Source of the DNA: Piscicola geometra
Taxonomy: Eukaryota > Annelida > Clitellata > Hirudinida > Piscicolidae
NCBI GenBank assembly: GCA_943735955.1
Contig: OX030959.1
Coordinates: forward strand, 3,576,272-3,640,271
DNA: 64,000 nucleotides
Direction of reading: 5' to 3'
The notes beneath the pieces were generated by a model, which did not search any database, was not told where the DNA came from, and saw only the letters and a list, made by a program, of their open reading frames with translations. The position numbers and the translations under genes are program-made. Each line of letters begins with the position of its first letter. The stretch's first letter is position 1. Below, one piece after another: positions 11,786 to 59,049 of the stretch.

Positions 11786-12153
11786 TTTATAAAAAATTAA
11801 ATAAATTAAAGTGAAATGAAAATCTAAAAATCTTATGTTATTGATGTTATATTTTTAATACTTAAGAACTGATGTTTGAATTTTAAACTTTACTTTAAAT
11901 TGAAAGCAGCTGTCTTCAAATCATTACACGAAAGTTGGTTTATCAGAAAACTTATATATTTTTTTAGCATTTTTATAATTAGTTTTGAAAATTATCAAAA
12001 CAAATAAATTACAGATTTCAAGTGAAACTTTAATGATTTTAAAAATTGTTGAGTTAGACACACTTTGTTGTGATAATTCTTTCAGTTTATCGTTATTCTA
12101 TCTCTAGAATTATAAATTTAAAGATATATTATTGGAAACAAATATAATAAATT
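11786..12153. promoter_or_regulatory. Bidirectional promoter region between TJAP1-like gene and SPT6
   Basis: The two start codons are about 370 bases apart on opposite strands, so both core promoters and 5' UTRs must lie here unless non-coding 5' exons exist. The sequence is AT-rich, with no CpG island or obvious TATA placement. Confidence 0.6.
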
Positions 12154-27971
<15,818 letters not shown>

Positions 27972-28244
27972 CCAGAAAAGCACCAGTTTATTGATATAGC
28001 GTATTATAATTTAAATGCGATCCTGATTAAAAGCGATTTATTTTAAAGGTAACATCGCTCAAGGTTAATTTCTGTAGTTAACGCTTTTTTGGGTATATTG
28101 GAGACGGATGTTTCATGGAAGATTTTTTATTAAATTCAGTGTTGTCTTCTTCTTATCGAAACACTCTGCTAACAACTGTAACACTTCAACAACAGCAACA
28201 ACATAAATGTATTGTGTTTGTTACTGGAGTTTGTGTTTCTTGGA

Positions 28245-28250
28245 AATAAA
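28245..28250 (+). promoter_or_regulatory. SPT6 poly(A) signal AATAAA
   Basis: AATAAA 274 bases after the SPT6 stop, followed by a T/G-rich stretch, as expected for cleavage and polyadenylation. Confidence 0.65.
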
Positions 28251-28629
28251 GTTTGGAACTTTGTTTTATAATAAGTAGAAACAAACGTTGATTTCATTTT
28301 AATAGAGCTGTTCCACTATACTTTTTTTAAATCCAGGTTAATGAAACGATCAAAAGATACTCGTTTTTTAACGCAATGGGGTAACAGGTAACTTGACATT
28401 AGAATAAAATAGTATTTTTAGAATTTTTTTCAAATTAATCCACATTTAAAAGATAAAAAATGAATGCATAAATGATATAACATTTAAATTTCACAAATTT
28501 AGTTCGAGCCAGTTACTAAAGCAAACAAGCTTGTCTAAATTAGTTTTATATAAAGGGGCTCTTATCTTGCTAACTATATACTTATATATGAGTCGTGACA
28601 AGCTGAATAAATGTTCACATGGAACTGTA

Positions 28630-28810
28630 CTTGCAGGAGATGACAAGTACTTTCTTGCTTGTTTCGCAAGAGCCAGATATGCTGCTTCATGTTTTTGCCA
28701 CCAAACAAGAGAAAAATGCTATATTTCTAATTCTCTAAGCCTACCTCAGATTCTGTTCGATAATGTTGAATCAGAATCTGAAGCCACTTATGTTCGCAGT
28801 CGCTTGTTTG
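28630..28810 (+). pseudogene. Orphan PAN/apple-like exon (candidate)
   Basis: After an acceptor-like TTGCAG (ends about 28636) an open frame reads DDKYFLACFARARY, then SCFCHQTREKCYISNS and ESEATYVRSRLF. It ends at a phase-1 donor (about 28811). The cysteine pattern and the phase-1 end resemble the PAN/apple exon of the lectin genes. No second exon was found downstream. A partial copy (SEATYVRIRLF frame) lies at about 4360-4400 behind a stop. It could be an exon of a distant gene, a dead duplicate or part of a transposon. Confidence 0.35.
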
Positions 28811-28899
28811 GTGAAGTTTGTATAGTTTTAGAGATTTTCTTCTCTTCTACTAGTTTCTCAAACTCTTTCCATGTTAATTCTCTTTCATTTTTTGAAAAC

Positions 28900-31800
28900 A
28901 TTGGCAATTTTTGAATCGTGGGTCTAATGATTTGGCCACTCTTCACCATGGGATATTCTGATTAATTTTTTTCTGTTCCAGTACGAAATAATTTTTTTAA
29001 ACGAATAACATAAGCTGGATTCTCAAGTGCACAATTATTGTATGAGATGAAACAATGGCACCTTACACTATTGAACATGTTACATATTTTTCACCGCCTA
29101 GGAGTTCTGTTAAAAATCTACAAGGAATTTTTTTTTTTGATGAAATGAAATTTCATAAACGAAGGATACCATTTTAAAAAAAAGTATTCAAATATTTTTT
29201 TAGCACAAAACAATAATTATTAAAAAAGGTTTAATTCCGATAAACTTAGTTAACTGAGTTTATATTTTTCATTGCATTAATCTATTAACGCGTTGATCGT
29301 TTAAAGCACAACTTAGAATAAAGCACTGCTCTAGTTTTATAATTTTCTTTAAGAAAAATTTTCTTTTCACTAAATCGAGAGTTAATTCAGTAATACTCGT
29401 AAAAAGTATCTTTTAGAATCATTTATTCATAGAAACGACTATTTTGACGTGTTTTAACACGCGATTAGAACTTTGAGCAATTCATTGTCTGACGCAACCA
29501 AATATACCCTCTCTAGACATCCACCCTTGGTTTGAATGTTTTGTTTTTAGAGATTAAACTTTGGAGTATTATGAAAAAAGTTAAATTTCAATTTATATAT
29601 TTTTTCGCTTTCAAAAGTCATTTATAAAATGATTTAATTTTAAATTATTTTCTTTATGCTTTAGATTTAATAAGAATAACCTAAATAGTAATTGATAATT
29701 TAAGCTTTTCAAATTTATTTTCATAAAGTGGAATGGTATTTTTTAATCGAATCGCTGGTTGATGTCTAGAGGGGAGCGATCCAATGCGAACACAGTGGTG
29801 AATGCCTTGGAGAAAAATTAAATGTTTGAGTAATTAAATGACTAAACTATTAAAACCAAGAAATACAAATAATAAATGATTTTACTTAATTCTCATCAGC
29901 AATAATATTTTTTTTTATTAATTAAACCATAAATTATAGAGGGAAGATGGTAGTTATTAATTGAAGCAAGACAGAATTAGGAGTTTCTTAGTCCATCACT
30001 TCTTTAATTCGGGCTTATAGTTTTATTTGCTTTTTTTAAAATAATGATTAAAAATTAAAAGATAAATATAAATAAATGAAAATTAATATACAAATAGGTT
30101 TAATAGAATAGACGACTGATTCAATCAATTGATCGACAATTTTAAATGTGGATCGCACAATGATCTAGTCGACAGAAAAGTGTTTTGAAATGCTGAAAAA
30201 GATGAAAAGCTTATTGCAAGAAAACTTTTGAGTGAAAAAAGCGAATTAGTATCTTAAAAAGACGGGTTCAAAAACTCTTATATACATATATTGTTGTATT
30301 TTCGAATAACATATAGAAGTAAACTTTAAGGGTATTTTTTTATAATATGTATAAATACAAGTATAATTACCTAATTCCATACACCACAAAACAAATGAGT
30401 ACTTTAGCGTGCGTAAGATGCTGTGGAAAGCAAAAAGGTGTATTAAATAGTCGTTTGATAAACAAATTTTGAATCAAGAATGGTAATGACAGGGTGTTTG
30501 TGTGCTCAGTTGGCGTCGAGAGTAGAACAAGTGTGAATAGTCTGTTAGATGCGGAAGAGATGATAGCATTTTTTGGGCTTACGTCGAGATTTTTCGAACG
30601 AAACTCGTCTTTGTTAGGAACGTTCGCATGTTAATTAAGATGGAGAAAAGATTTTTTACAGTTAATTAGAAAAATGTTCAAAGAATGTATTACTTTCAAG
30701 AGTAAATTAACATTTTATTTAAATAAAATAAACATTGAATAATAATAAAAAATTATTTAAAAAGTTGAAATCCCGACATTTGATACAATATTCGCGCAGA
30801 GAAGCCGTTGAAATCAGTATGATATTCTAGCACATGTAGAATTTGAAGATTTTCAAATTCAAAAAGCTTGTTTCAATTTCAAATTGAAAATATATAATAA
30901 ATTGTAAAGTTTGTATAAAAGATTTCATAAATATAATTCTATTTTCGTGCCTACATCACCTTAATATGAAAGGATGTCAGTGTATTTACATGAAACGATT
31001 TTGGAAAAACTTTTTACATGACAATGGCGAGAGTGCAGATCATTTTGAAAGCTTTTCCTTTCTCTCGTAGTGGAATAAATAATTAAATTATAATTTTAAA
31101 AAATTCAATTTAAACTTCAAATATTTCAAGATTTATCGTTTTTTAAAACGTTCATGCATCCGGCGATAAAGAAAGCTTCATGTAACAAGGGTGAATTAAT
31201 GAGTGACTTAATTATACAAAAGATGAATAAGCAAATCACTTATTTAACTTCAGGAAGATTACAAATCGAGTGCAATTAACAAGTTTTGAAGCTGCCAAGA
31301 CCTAGGAAAAACTTCATAAATAACGTTCCTTCCGTGTACATTTGCAATAAAAATATTTCAAGAAAAATTAAATTTTAGAGAGAAATAAATTGTTTTGAAA
31401 AACAATTAAGCCCCATTTGAAAAAGTTTCGAAAACTATCGTTTGTTTTTGTAAAATAAATGATAAAAACCACACAATTGAAGATTAATTCAATAATGAAA
31501 AATGAAGTATCGTGAATAGTTGGATACGCAAGATTAATGGCTGCAAAACCATATAAGCGAACTCTAAGAACCAGTAAATAATGGAAAAAAAACAAAAAAA
31601 AACAAATAAACCAATTCAAAATTCGAAAAACATAAAGATTATTTTTTTAGTGTTTTTTTTTGTCCGCATTTACTAACGGTACTACAAACCACGAAATGTA
31701 CGTAGTATAATGACAATAAATTGACATCAAAGACTTCAAAGTGTGCATTCCATTTTATATTTTATTTAAATATTTTTAAAAATTTTTTTATTCCATTTTC

Positions 31801-34500
31801 ATTTCAGTTAAGCTCTAACTTCTATTCATGCTTTATTTTATTAAAATTATTACTATATTATTTTTTTCATTTGATTTTTGAACTTTTTCAAGTAGGTTTT
31901 GCTTAAAAAATTTAGAGTTTCCAACTTAATTAGTGTCCTTCTTAATCTTCTAAAACGTAAATCTTATTTTTCCGAACCTATTTTTATTCAAAAAGAATAA
32001 GTTTATCCATTTCCCAAAGTTTTCCTTAACAAACCCTAATTCGCTAATGCAGAGCTGGCTCTAGCAGGAATAAACTTGCATGTTTTATTCAGCGATCATT
32101 ACGAGCCACCGCAACACGAATTACTTGCAGGCCTCTTTATTTTGTCGGCGAATTAATTTTTCATTCTCTTTTATGAGTGGTCGCCGCTTCTTTTAAAGAA
32201 TTCTCAGATAGAAATGTTAAAATACTTTTAGAATGATAATAAAATGCAGATAGAAACTGTGGTACTTAAACGTTAAGTTGAGTTTTTGTGTACTTTTATT
32301 AAATTATAAATGTATTGACGAATTTTTCTCATATTATGGCGTTGGGATAGTAGAGAGTATCTGATATGTAATAATTTAAACGCACATAGCACAGAACTTC
32401 AAGGATTTAAAGCAAGCGAGCATGAATGGTGAACATACTTTAATTTAAAGGCTTCACTGCATGGGGTTCTCTAATGTCGGTGGTTTGTTTCTAGAGTCGG
32501 ATTTAATTACGCCTTCTCCAACCTCCCACCATTACCGCTGAAAAGTAAATTAAGCCAGAGATATTTTGATCAGACGAACGTATGATTTAAAGAAGAGTTT
32601 TTTTTTAAATCTGAAATTAATTTATTGGAAAAAGAAAATAATAATAAAAAGTTTCCAAATAAAAATCTTATAATTTGTATAATAAACTAAATATTGAAAA
32701 TAAAATGTAAAAGCAACCTAAATAACGATATATGAAAAAAAAGACCTTAAATGAGAAAAATATATAAACTTAGATGAAAGTGGATGAACACAAAAGTAAT
32801 AAAATGGTGTTATTAGAATGGGAGGAGCAGGAATATCGACGACTCCTCGGAGGAATGGAGTGAAGTTTTTACGAGTTTTTATGGAGAAAATTAAAATTTC
32901 TAAAAAACATGGCTCCTATTTAAGGCTTGTGTAATATTAAGGAGTAAGGTTTAAAAGTTGGTGAGGGAAAAAAAAGTTGCTGGATTTGTTCTTGAATGAT
33001 TGATTGATAATCTTGATTTAATAATTAATAAATAAATTTTAATTATTTCAATTATTCTTATTAATTTAATTGAATTAATAATCATTAATTGAGCACTCGA
33101 CTTAAATAATTTGATTTTTTTAAAAAACCGTAATTAAAAATTATGATTTAAAAAATCTAAGCATAAATCAAACCATTTCCGTTAGAATGAAATACAATTG
33201 CCAGACGACAAGAATCACAGATAACGAAATATACATTGAAATTTAATAAATTTAATATATACATTTTGGCAAAAAAACTGTTAAAAAATATTCTAGACAA
33301 TTTTCCGCTAAATTTGATGCATTTAATAAGCTTTTTGTAAAAATATTATTACCGTTTTAAAGAAGCATGAACGAAATAAAAATGCTCAAAAGAAATATGT
33401 TTTTTCTTCTAAAAGAATTAAATTGTAACTTTTTACATAAAGCAAAAAATAATTATGTAACTTTTTTAAATATATGAGATCTGAATCAATAACCCCACAA
33501 TTCACAAGTGGTGTTGAAGTGGAATGTATGTAGTTAGAAAGAATCATTTGGAAATAGTCATTTACAAATCAATTATTGATTATAATGAACTATTTTAATT
33601 AATTCTAAAAACTGAAATTATTATTAATATTACTATGATGGAAAAACAATAAAATAAGCTCACTTAGAATATAAAGAAAATGTTTTGTTTCATTTATTCA
33701 ATATATTATTTGAAGATGGCTTTTTAGAAGCCTAATAAAGACAGTAGACTGAAAAAATGTTAAGCCTAGTATGGATGTCAAACAGAAAATGTGAATTCAC
33801 GATTGCCAAATGCTTCTTCATTATGCCTGGAGCGTTTGGAATGAGTGGAAAACGATTCTGAAATTTCGAAACAGATTTCTGAAAAGTTTTTAATATAGTT
33901 TAATAGAAAAAAAGGTTTAAAATATTAATTTGATAATACAAATGATTACCAAAAGTGAATAAACACTGTAATAATGTTTAAAAAATAATTTTAAAAAGGC
34001 AAATAAATTTTTTAATACATAAAACTCGATAGGTTCTTATTCATATACCGTTTCACATAGGGAGTTTGAAGCTTCAAAAAGCGAAAAAGTGTTGAGTTAA
34101 AAATAATTGTAATAAAATTATTTCTAAACTAATTGTATTATTTGAATAAAAAATGCATTTAGATTAAAAAGAGTGGCTCAGGGTTAATGGCTGAAATGTT
34201 TTCTTTGAAATGCAATTAAACGGCTAGTAGATTATTAATTATTATAATCAAACAAGTTTATCCCCAACTCACATTATCATGTATTAGTCGTGGTTAAACA
34301 TGGTTAAGCGTGGTTTTAATGTGTGATTGAGACGAAAATATAATTTAAGCTATCACCGATTGGAAGAAATTTTCTTTCTATTGTCCGAATGGACACCGTA
34401 GAGAGATTGAAATTAAATTAAACAAATTTGAAAAAACACAGACATTGGCTGTGACAGGCATACGATTATACATCTTAAAGATCTGATTAATCTGAAGATT
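28900..34500. other. AT-rich gene-poor region
   Basis: No coding region is supported. GC-richer islands at about 32041-32190 and 32440-32540 have no good frame or splice sites and could be regulatory. Otherwise only short A/T repeats are seen. Confidence 0.6.
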
Positions 34501-34600
34501 ATGTTGTCATCTATGAAAATGTTAATGAAATGGATGATGATGGACTTAATGCAAGAACCATGCTAACTATGATTGAGATGCAAGCTCAAGAGTCGAAACG

Positions 34601-51524
<16,924 letters not shown>

Positions 51525-51529
51525 CTGTG

Positions 51530-52542
51530 TGGTGAGAGGACGTTGGTTAGAGTGAGATTTATAAAGTATTGTGGATCGGATAAGAATGACACGTTCACTA
51601 AACTTGTATTAAACACAAGATATTTAAAAAAATTGTTTTGTTAAATTAGAATATTTTTTCTTGCAATTCTATTTTTTTTAAACGTTGCTTTGAGCCTGTT
51701 TCATCCATTTGCCGTTTGTGTTCTTAAACTTTTCCATCCATCGATCTTTCCATGTATTAAGGCATCGGATTATCTTTTGACCCATCCACGTTTTATTCAC
51801 CAAAACATCTACCAAGCATTATTCCTTCTTTTCTCTTTATGTCTAGCTTTATTTTTAATGGTGTGAAGTTTTTTATACAAAAAAATCTTTGAATCTATGA
51901 ACCCTACAGTGAAAAATTACATTTATATCTTTTTAGTTTCTGCCATGGATTTCCTATATTTAGATCTCAGACTTTTTCTTAACTTTTGTTTTATTTCAAT
52001 CTGTTTCACTTTAAAAAAATTAATTGTAATTTTTATTTTTAGAAAGAATATTTTTAAAATATAACTTTTGGTCTTAAATTGTTAAAATCTTTAAAAATTG
52101 TAAGAATAGTTGAAAAAAATTCTATATAAAACCATTCAGTTTAAAAATGTCAATTAAAAAGTCAATTTGTCAATCGGGGTGGACTTCATGCCATTCAATC
52201 AACTTCACTCTGCATTCTATGAAAACTTTTGTTTGTATTCTTATAAACTTGCAAAAAGACACATAAAAACTGTATACAATTCTTGTCCTTTAATCCAGTC
52301 TTAATAAATTTAAAATAAAGGAGAACAAAATATATTTAAAAACGCATAATTTGCGCTTTTTTCAAATCATTTTCTGGGTAGCTAAATGCTACTTATTTTG
52401 AGATTTTTTTGAGTTTCTAATGGCAATTCTCAAATTTTTAGACCATGTGACAGTTTTAATCATCAAAATATCTTTTTTGCCTATAGTATGACCCATCCTA
52501 ATAAACAGACGCACACACACATGAAGGCACAAACACTCACAA

Positions 52543-52575
<33 letters not shown>

Positions 52576-53270
52576 CACATACATGAAAACACAAACACAC
52601 ACATGACCAAGGGCTATCAATTAGTATTTGTGATGTTTCATCCAGCCAATTAAGAGACCACCTCGCTTTGGTGCATAAGATAAATAGCCAATGGAAATAT
52701 TTTTTCATGGATATGTATTCTGAGATATAATTCTCAAATATCCATAAAAATGAAGACTCAGTTTTGAAAAATGAACATTTTATATATTCATTTTTGACAA
52801 ATTAATTTTATATATTCAGTTTAAAAAAAGTTATTTTATACGTTCAGTTGACAACAATTTATTTCATATGTTCAGTTTTGAGAAATTTGTCTTATATTTT
52901 AGGTTTCAAAAATTCATTTTATATATTCAGTTTAAGAAGATTCATTTCAAAATATGTTGCACTTGGAAACAGTTTCATCAGTTTAAGAAAGACAACAAAA
53001 CTCATAATAGTTACCCAGTTTCCAATTATAAATTCAAGAAAAAAATCTCTTGATAAAAAAGCGAAACAATTTAAATTATTTTCCCTAGTTCTGCACATAA
53101 AGTGAATATCAAATAGACTACATGCCATTACACCACTGCACCTCTGAGCGCTCGAAAGATCATTAAACCCGCGTGCGTTGTTTTCATTCATATTAGAGAC
53201 TCTCTTTCGTATGCAGCTTAATATTCGCATTCAACTCCCCGAGGAAATAATTCGACTCTGTTCTCTACGA
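51530..53270. other. AT-rich sequence upstream of the last recognised cysteine-rich exon
   Basis: The missing 5' exon(s) of the minus-strand gene may lie here or beyond. A GC-richer patch at 53105-53270 has open minus-strand frames but no signal peptide that I can defend. A TATATTCAGTTT-like motif recurs several times at 52770-52940. Confidence 0.4.
52505..52605 (+). repeat. Interrupted (CA)n
   Basis: CACACAAACAC-type simple repeat. Confidence 0.85.
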
Positions 53271-53274
53271 GCGT

Positions 53275-53910
53275 GTGGTGGTAGTGATGGTGGTGGTGGG
53301 TAGATGCAGTGATGGTGGTGGTAGTGATGGTGGCAGTGGGTAGATGCAGTGGTGGTAGTGATGGTGGTGGTAGTGATGGTGGTGGTAGTGATGGTGGCAG
53401 TGGGTAGATGCAGTGGTGGTGGGCAGATGCAGTGGTGGTGGGTAGATGCAGTGGTGGTAGTGATGGTGGTGGTGGTGGGTAGATGCAGTGGTGGTGGGTA
53501 GTGATGGTGGTGGTGGGTAGATGCAGTAGTGGTAGTGATGGTGGTGGTGGGTAGATGCAGTGGTGGTGGGTAGATGCAGTGGTGGTGGGTAGATGCAGTG
53601 GTGGTGGGTAGATGCAGTGGTGGTGGGTAGATGCAGTGGTGGTGGGTAGATGCAGTGGTGGTGGGTAGATGCAGTGGTGGTGGGTAGATGCAGTGGTGGT
53701 GGGTAGATACAGTGGTGGTAGTGATGGTGGTGGTGGGTAGATGCAGTGGTGGTAGTGATGGTGGCAGTGGGTAGATGCAGTGGTGGTGGGTAGATGCAGT
53801 GGTGGTGGTTAGATGCAGTGGTGGTGGTTAGATGCAGTGGTGGTGGGTAGATGCAGTGGTGGTGTTTAGATGCAGTGGTGATGGCTAGATGCAGTGGTGG
53901 TGGTTGTTGT
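53275..53910. repeat. 19-bp minisatellite GGTAGATGCAGTGGTGGTG
   Basis: About 30 units, with longer variants that insert GTGATGGTGGTG. On the minus strand it reads as a CCACCACTGCATC array. Confidence 0.95.
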
Positions 53911-53929
53911 GGCGTTGATAGTCGTTGGC

Positions 53930-56900
53930 ATTTAATAATTAAGTTGATATAGAAGAGATAGGAATGAAAAAAATGTCGAGGGATTATTAATGAAGAATGT
54001 CAAGAAAACCTATATTAAAACTATCATTTTTTTATTCAATCAGAAAATTATATTTTTCTTTATATATTTTTATTTTGAACAAATACCTCTTTTTTTAAAT
54101 TGTAAATAAAAAAAATAATTTTTTTAATAAAAAAATTGAGCGTCCGTGAAAAATGACTGTTCTTTTGGGAATGAGTTTTACAAATATTAAACTAAGAGCT
54201 AGAGAAGAGGTCAGTGGAATGTGTTGGAATGGATGGGATGACGATGATGGAGTGATACTTTAAATGGATGAAAAGTCAGTGTTAGATAGTTCGAGATGAT
54301 GGATAGGTGGATATAAATAAAGCTTGGATTGATGCATGTGATGGATGGATCGGAAAAACGGGAAAAGTTCAAAGGGGGCTTGTTCTTGTGGAAAGAAGGG
54401 TGAATCTAGCATGACCGAATGATGATTGGATGAATAAACAAGTGAAAGAGAAAAATATGAGAAATAGAATGAGTGAGTGAATGACTAGATGAAGTTTTTA
54501 GTATGGTTAGTTGGTAATGATAGAAAAAAAGGCTTGATAAGGTAGTTGGATCATGTGAAGACAAGTGAATGATGGATTGAGGGGGAGATTGAAATTGCAA
54601 AATAGATTCATCAAGGTAGAAATAAATAATTAAATAGATAATTAAATAGATGAATTGATTGACAGACAAGAGAATGAAATAATGGATAGAATGATGAATT
54701 GCAGAGCGAATGGATCAAAGTGATGAATTGATGGATTGACTGAGAATGATGGGAGTGATGGATGGGGTAACATTCCACACAACATCACGACCATGTTAAC
54801 GTTTTATTTTTTCATAATCTTTTTATGGTCAATGCAATACATAAACCATCATAAACATCTCCGTTACTATAATCTTGACTTGTATTTAGTTTTTTCTCCA
54901 ACTATTTATTAAAAACAAGAATTTGTGTAAACATGGCACAGCAGCTTTTCACGATGATTAATTAATCTTTGTCTTTTATTTGGAATTTGTATAGCGCTTA
55001 CTACCTGACAATTAATAATGTCATAAGCGCTTGATTAAGATTCATTAATAGTTCATTAACTCAGTATTTTTTCGTTTTCGTTTCACTCATTCTTTCAGGC
55101 ATTCATTCACTCACTCGGCGATAATAATGATAATAATTGTCATTTTTGTATAGCGCCCGGGCACGCAACTGCGATGTTCTCTTTCACAAAGTTACACTTT
55201 CATAATACTCCTAGACATTATTATTAAACTCATGAATACACCATTTTAAAAACTTCATTATCGAAAAAAATAAAAGCATTTGAAAAGCCAACAAAAACCC
55301 ACATGTGTTTGAATAAACACACTTGCCACCCACCTTCCATCCATCTTTCTCCAAAGACAGCCATTCATCAAGCGGTCTTTGCTAGAACGTGCTTACAGAA
55401 GCTCCATGAAAAATGTCCTCATTCCCCTCTCTTCATCCATCATTCCTTTTAACATTTTATTCCTCCATCCATCATTCATTTCATCATCTTTTTATCTATC
55501 CATCATTTTTCAATTTCATCCATAATTTTGGTTGTTTTTACACAGTTATTGTTTGTTTTTTAGTTATTAATATTTTCTTTAAGTTTATAGATTTTTTAAG
55601 AATAAAAAAATGTTTTTATTTAAATATTTAAAATTAAATCTATTTTCTTCAATCACGAGTTTATCCATATTTTCGTTTCTACTTTAACAGAATCAATCTC
55701 CATTTTCTCTTTACTTTTCTACTTTTTCTCCATTTTCTATTTTTTTCCAACGTCTGTTTTATTTTCAGTCATACAATTTTCATCTCAGGGTTTCACACAC
55801 AAAAAACATTTTTCATCCTTCGCTAAATCAATCTCAAAATAGATTTTCTCTCTTTTTTATTTAAAAAAAGTAAGAAAGTTTTTACAAAACTCAACTCAAA
55901 CGCCTTGCAAAATTGAACTTCTTAGATTAGTTTTTAAAAAGTTAAAAAAAGTTTTTACCTATTTTGAAATTATTTGAAACGAATAATAGAAAAAAAGTGA
56001 AACTAAAATAATTTACTTTCATCAAAAAATATACTGAAAATTTAAACGATTTAAAACAGAGTGGTGAGGTGTGGCCATCACGTTTGTCTCTCCATTGATT
56101 TGACAACAGGGATTCATCACTTCACAGACTTCTATTGTTTGTGCTATAATTTATTTGCCAATATACGTTTTTTAAGATTTGTAGGTTTATAAATGCAATT
56201 TAAAATTTTATAATTTTACTTTCTTTCATTCATTTATTATAATTTCGGAATTTTATAATGAATTTATTTATTATGTTTAAAATGAATTATTATTTATAAC
56301 TTTTTTTAAAAAATATTTTCAAACTCAAAATTTAATATTCTATTTTCAAAACGATTTTTTTGCCTGTGGTACAATTACATTTGCATTCACCTTACTGGGT
56401 CGGTATTAACATAATCCGTTTTGAAACCCAAAAAATGTTTTAGCAAATTTAAATTATTTTTTTAATTTTGAAAAATAGCACGCGAGTTTTAAAATTTTTA
56501 AAAGAAAAACTTGGATTAAAACTATTAAAATAATTTTGTTTACCTCTTCAATAGCGTGATAGCGAGAAAATCTGGTTTCAAAATACTTAGTTTTTAATAG
56601 TAAATATTTTTTTAAAGATTGAAAACACGCAAGTTGAAAAAATAATAAACTCATGTATCCAAAAACAATGAAATATCTTAGAGTTGTAAAAACTTGCTTG
56701 ACAACAAAATAAATGTCCATTTCAAAGACTTCCTATGAGGGTATGTGACATGTCACATTGTGACGTAAATGGAAAAAAAAATTATATAAACTTTTCAACT
56801 CAATCGTGTTGCATATTTTAATGAGGTTTTGTGAGGATTTTGCTGTTAAAACATGGTAATTATTGATAAAGTAGATTAAAAAATTAAAAATTAAAAACTT

Positions 56901-59040
56901 CCAAGAAATAAGAGATTATTCAAAGAAGCCGAAAATTAGAATGAAAAATACATGGAATAATTTGAAAAAGAAAAACTTTAACTATTTTTTAGACCATTGA
57001 AATAGTTTGTTTTTTCTTTCTTGATTTAATTATACCTTTACACTTTGCGTAATTCTTAGTTTAAACAAAATTTTATCTTCTTTCATCTCATCCTTTAAAC
57101 AAGTGCAATCCTTTTTATTCTTTAAAATAGTTAACTTTTTTTTGTTTTTTACTTATTTTTGATTTTATTTAATCCAAAAACTTCAACATTTAAGAAATGT
57201 TTAGATTTAACATTTTTTTTAACAAAACATAAAAAATGAATATAAAATTTTTTTAATAAGTTCATTAGAATTTTTTTTTGGAAAAACTTGAATTTTAAAA
57301 AATTATTCTTATAAAACCTTAAATTTTTAAACTTCTAACAGATTGTTCTCTTGAAGGTTGACAGATTTATTCCATATTTCATTCAATTCTCGTTTGCAAC
57401 CTTTTACTTGACATTATTTTTCATTTATAAAAATTATTTTTTCAAATAAATTAATTTGCATAAATTCATTGAAATTTTTTTTTAATCATCTGTATTATTC
57501 ACAGCATGACAGACGCAGGCCATGTTACAATGGTTCTAGGAACAGGTCCGACGTCTGCCATCTAAGCCATCCCCGCTCCCCATGTTATCAAGCTGAAAAC
57601 TAGCATAGTTTTTTATTCATCCTTATGATCCAAAATACTTATTTAATTTATAAAACAAGAATTCACAATTATTAAGTAAACATTAAAAAAGTTTGAGTAA
57701 AGTTCAGAAATTCATGAAGACACAGAATAAACCCATCTCCTATTACTCTCTTCTATCCGAAATATTTTAGTTTTTTAGCAAACAAAAACTCACAATTTTT
57801 ATAAAATTATTCAAAAAACACGTTTGAGTACAGAAAGGAGTTTCATGAAGGCACAGTACAAAGAGTGAGAAGATAAATTGATAAATGCGCCCAAACAAAA
57901 TGACTTTTGGGGGCGAATGACAATAAAAAATGCATTCAGGTGTGCATGTAAAAAAAAATATATATTGAAAAAAACAAAATCATGGAAAAGCGTTACATTT
58001 TATTTTGAAAAGCATAAAAAGCAACAAGATACAGAAGCTAGAAAGATTACGAGAAGCTAAGCCTACGAAATTATGTCACAACTTCATCGCTTAATCCTGC
58101 TCCATTCCTCGCTTGACATAATGAACTCCTTGAGCGATAACACCATATAATCATGACTCTTTGAAAAACACTTTACATTTCTGAAGTGACATCTGCTCAG
58201 ATAGATTGATTAGACACAGTGTGAATAATGATGAAAAAGCTTGCGCTAATTTAAAAAAAAACAATTATTTGTCTAATTTCTTTAAAAAATATTAGTTTTT
58301 ATAGATTCAAATGACTTGTGTTTTCCACAATTGTATATATATAATATTTAATCGATTCAAATTAAAATGAAACTTTAAAAAAAGGTGTATTAAACAATGT
58401 GTAAAAACAGTAAGCACTATTTTTAAAATTGTTTTTAAAAACATCATATTTTTCTTGAAAGAGTACTTAAAAATAAAATATCATTAGAACTAAAACTTTA
58501 ATTTTTAAGTTTTTTTCCATTTCAAGGTTTATAATTTTATAAATTTCAAAAGTTTCTTCCACAAAAAGTTATTTTGAATATTTTGTTGCACTAACTCATA
58601 TTGAAGATGTAGTAAAAAGGTTTTCCGTTCAGTTATTAGATTCGTATATTGTAAAATAGTAGTGAAAACTAGGTCTTTTAAAAAAAAATCTATAAAATAA
58701 ATATTTTGACAAATTTAGAGTTACGACGTAAACTAAATTGAAAAAAAAACAAAAATCAGCTACTATTTTCTAACAAAAATATTGACTGAAAAATTGGCGG
58801 TAATTATTTTTCAAAGTTAAACAATTACTTTTGTGTTTTCTCATAAAAAATACTCTCTATTTATAATTATGTCACCAAATGTTAAGATTTTTACAAATTG
58901 AATAAATAAATATTAATAATGGTTTTTCAAACTGAATTTTTTCTATGAAAATGATTAACTCTCAATGTGTGTGAAGTTTAATTTTGTTATAAAAAAGTTT
59001 TTAATTGTTTTTTTTTCCATTTTAAAAAGTATTGTCCATT
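53930..59040. other. AT-rich region, no gene recognised
   Basis: Degenerate GGATGAATGA repeats occupy about 54230-54760. Words of the form TTTGTATAGCGC occur at about 54987 and 55147. A GC-rich island at 57505-57590 has only a very short frame. The rest is A/T-rich. Confidence 0.5.
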
Positions 59041-59049
59041 ACGTTTTTC

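Noticed and set aside
29780..29815. Short similarity to the start of large-subunit rRNA (GGTGAATGCCTTGG)
   Set aside because: Only about 20 bases match and the flanks do not; chance or a tiny relic.
52919..53230. 103-codon minus-strand frame as first exon of the cysteine-rich gene
   Set aside because: No signal peptide and no phase-1 donor that clearly leads to the exon at 51524.
57505..57590. GC-rich island as a tRNA or exon
   Set aside because: No cloverleaf, and frames on both strands stop within about 20 codons.
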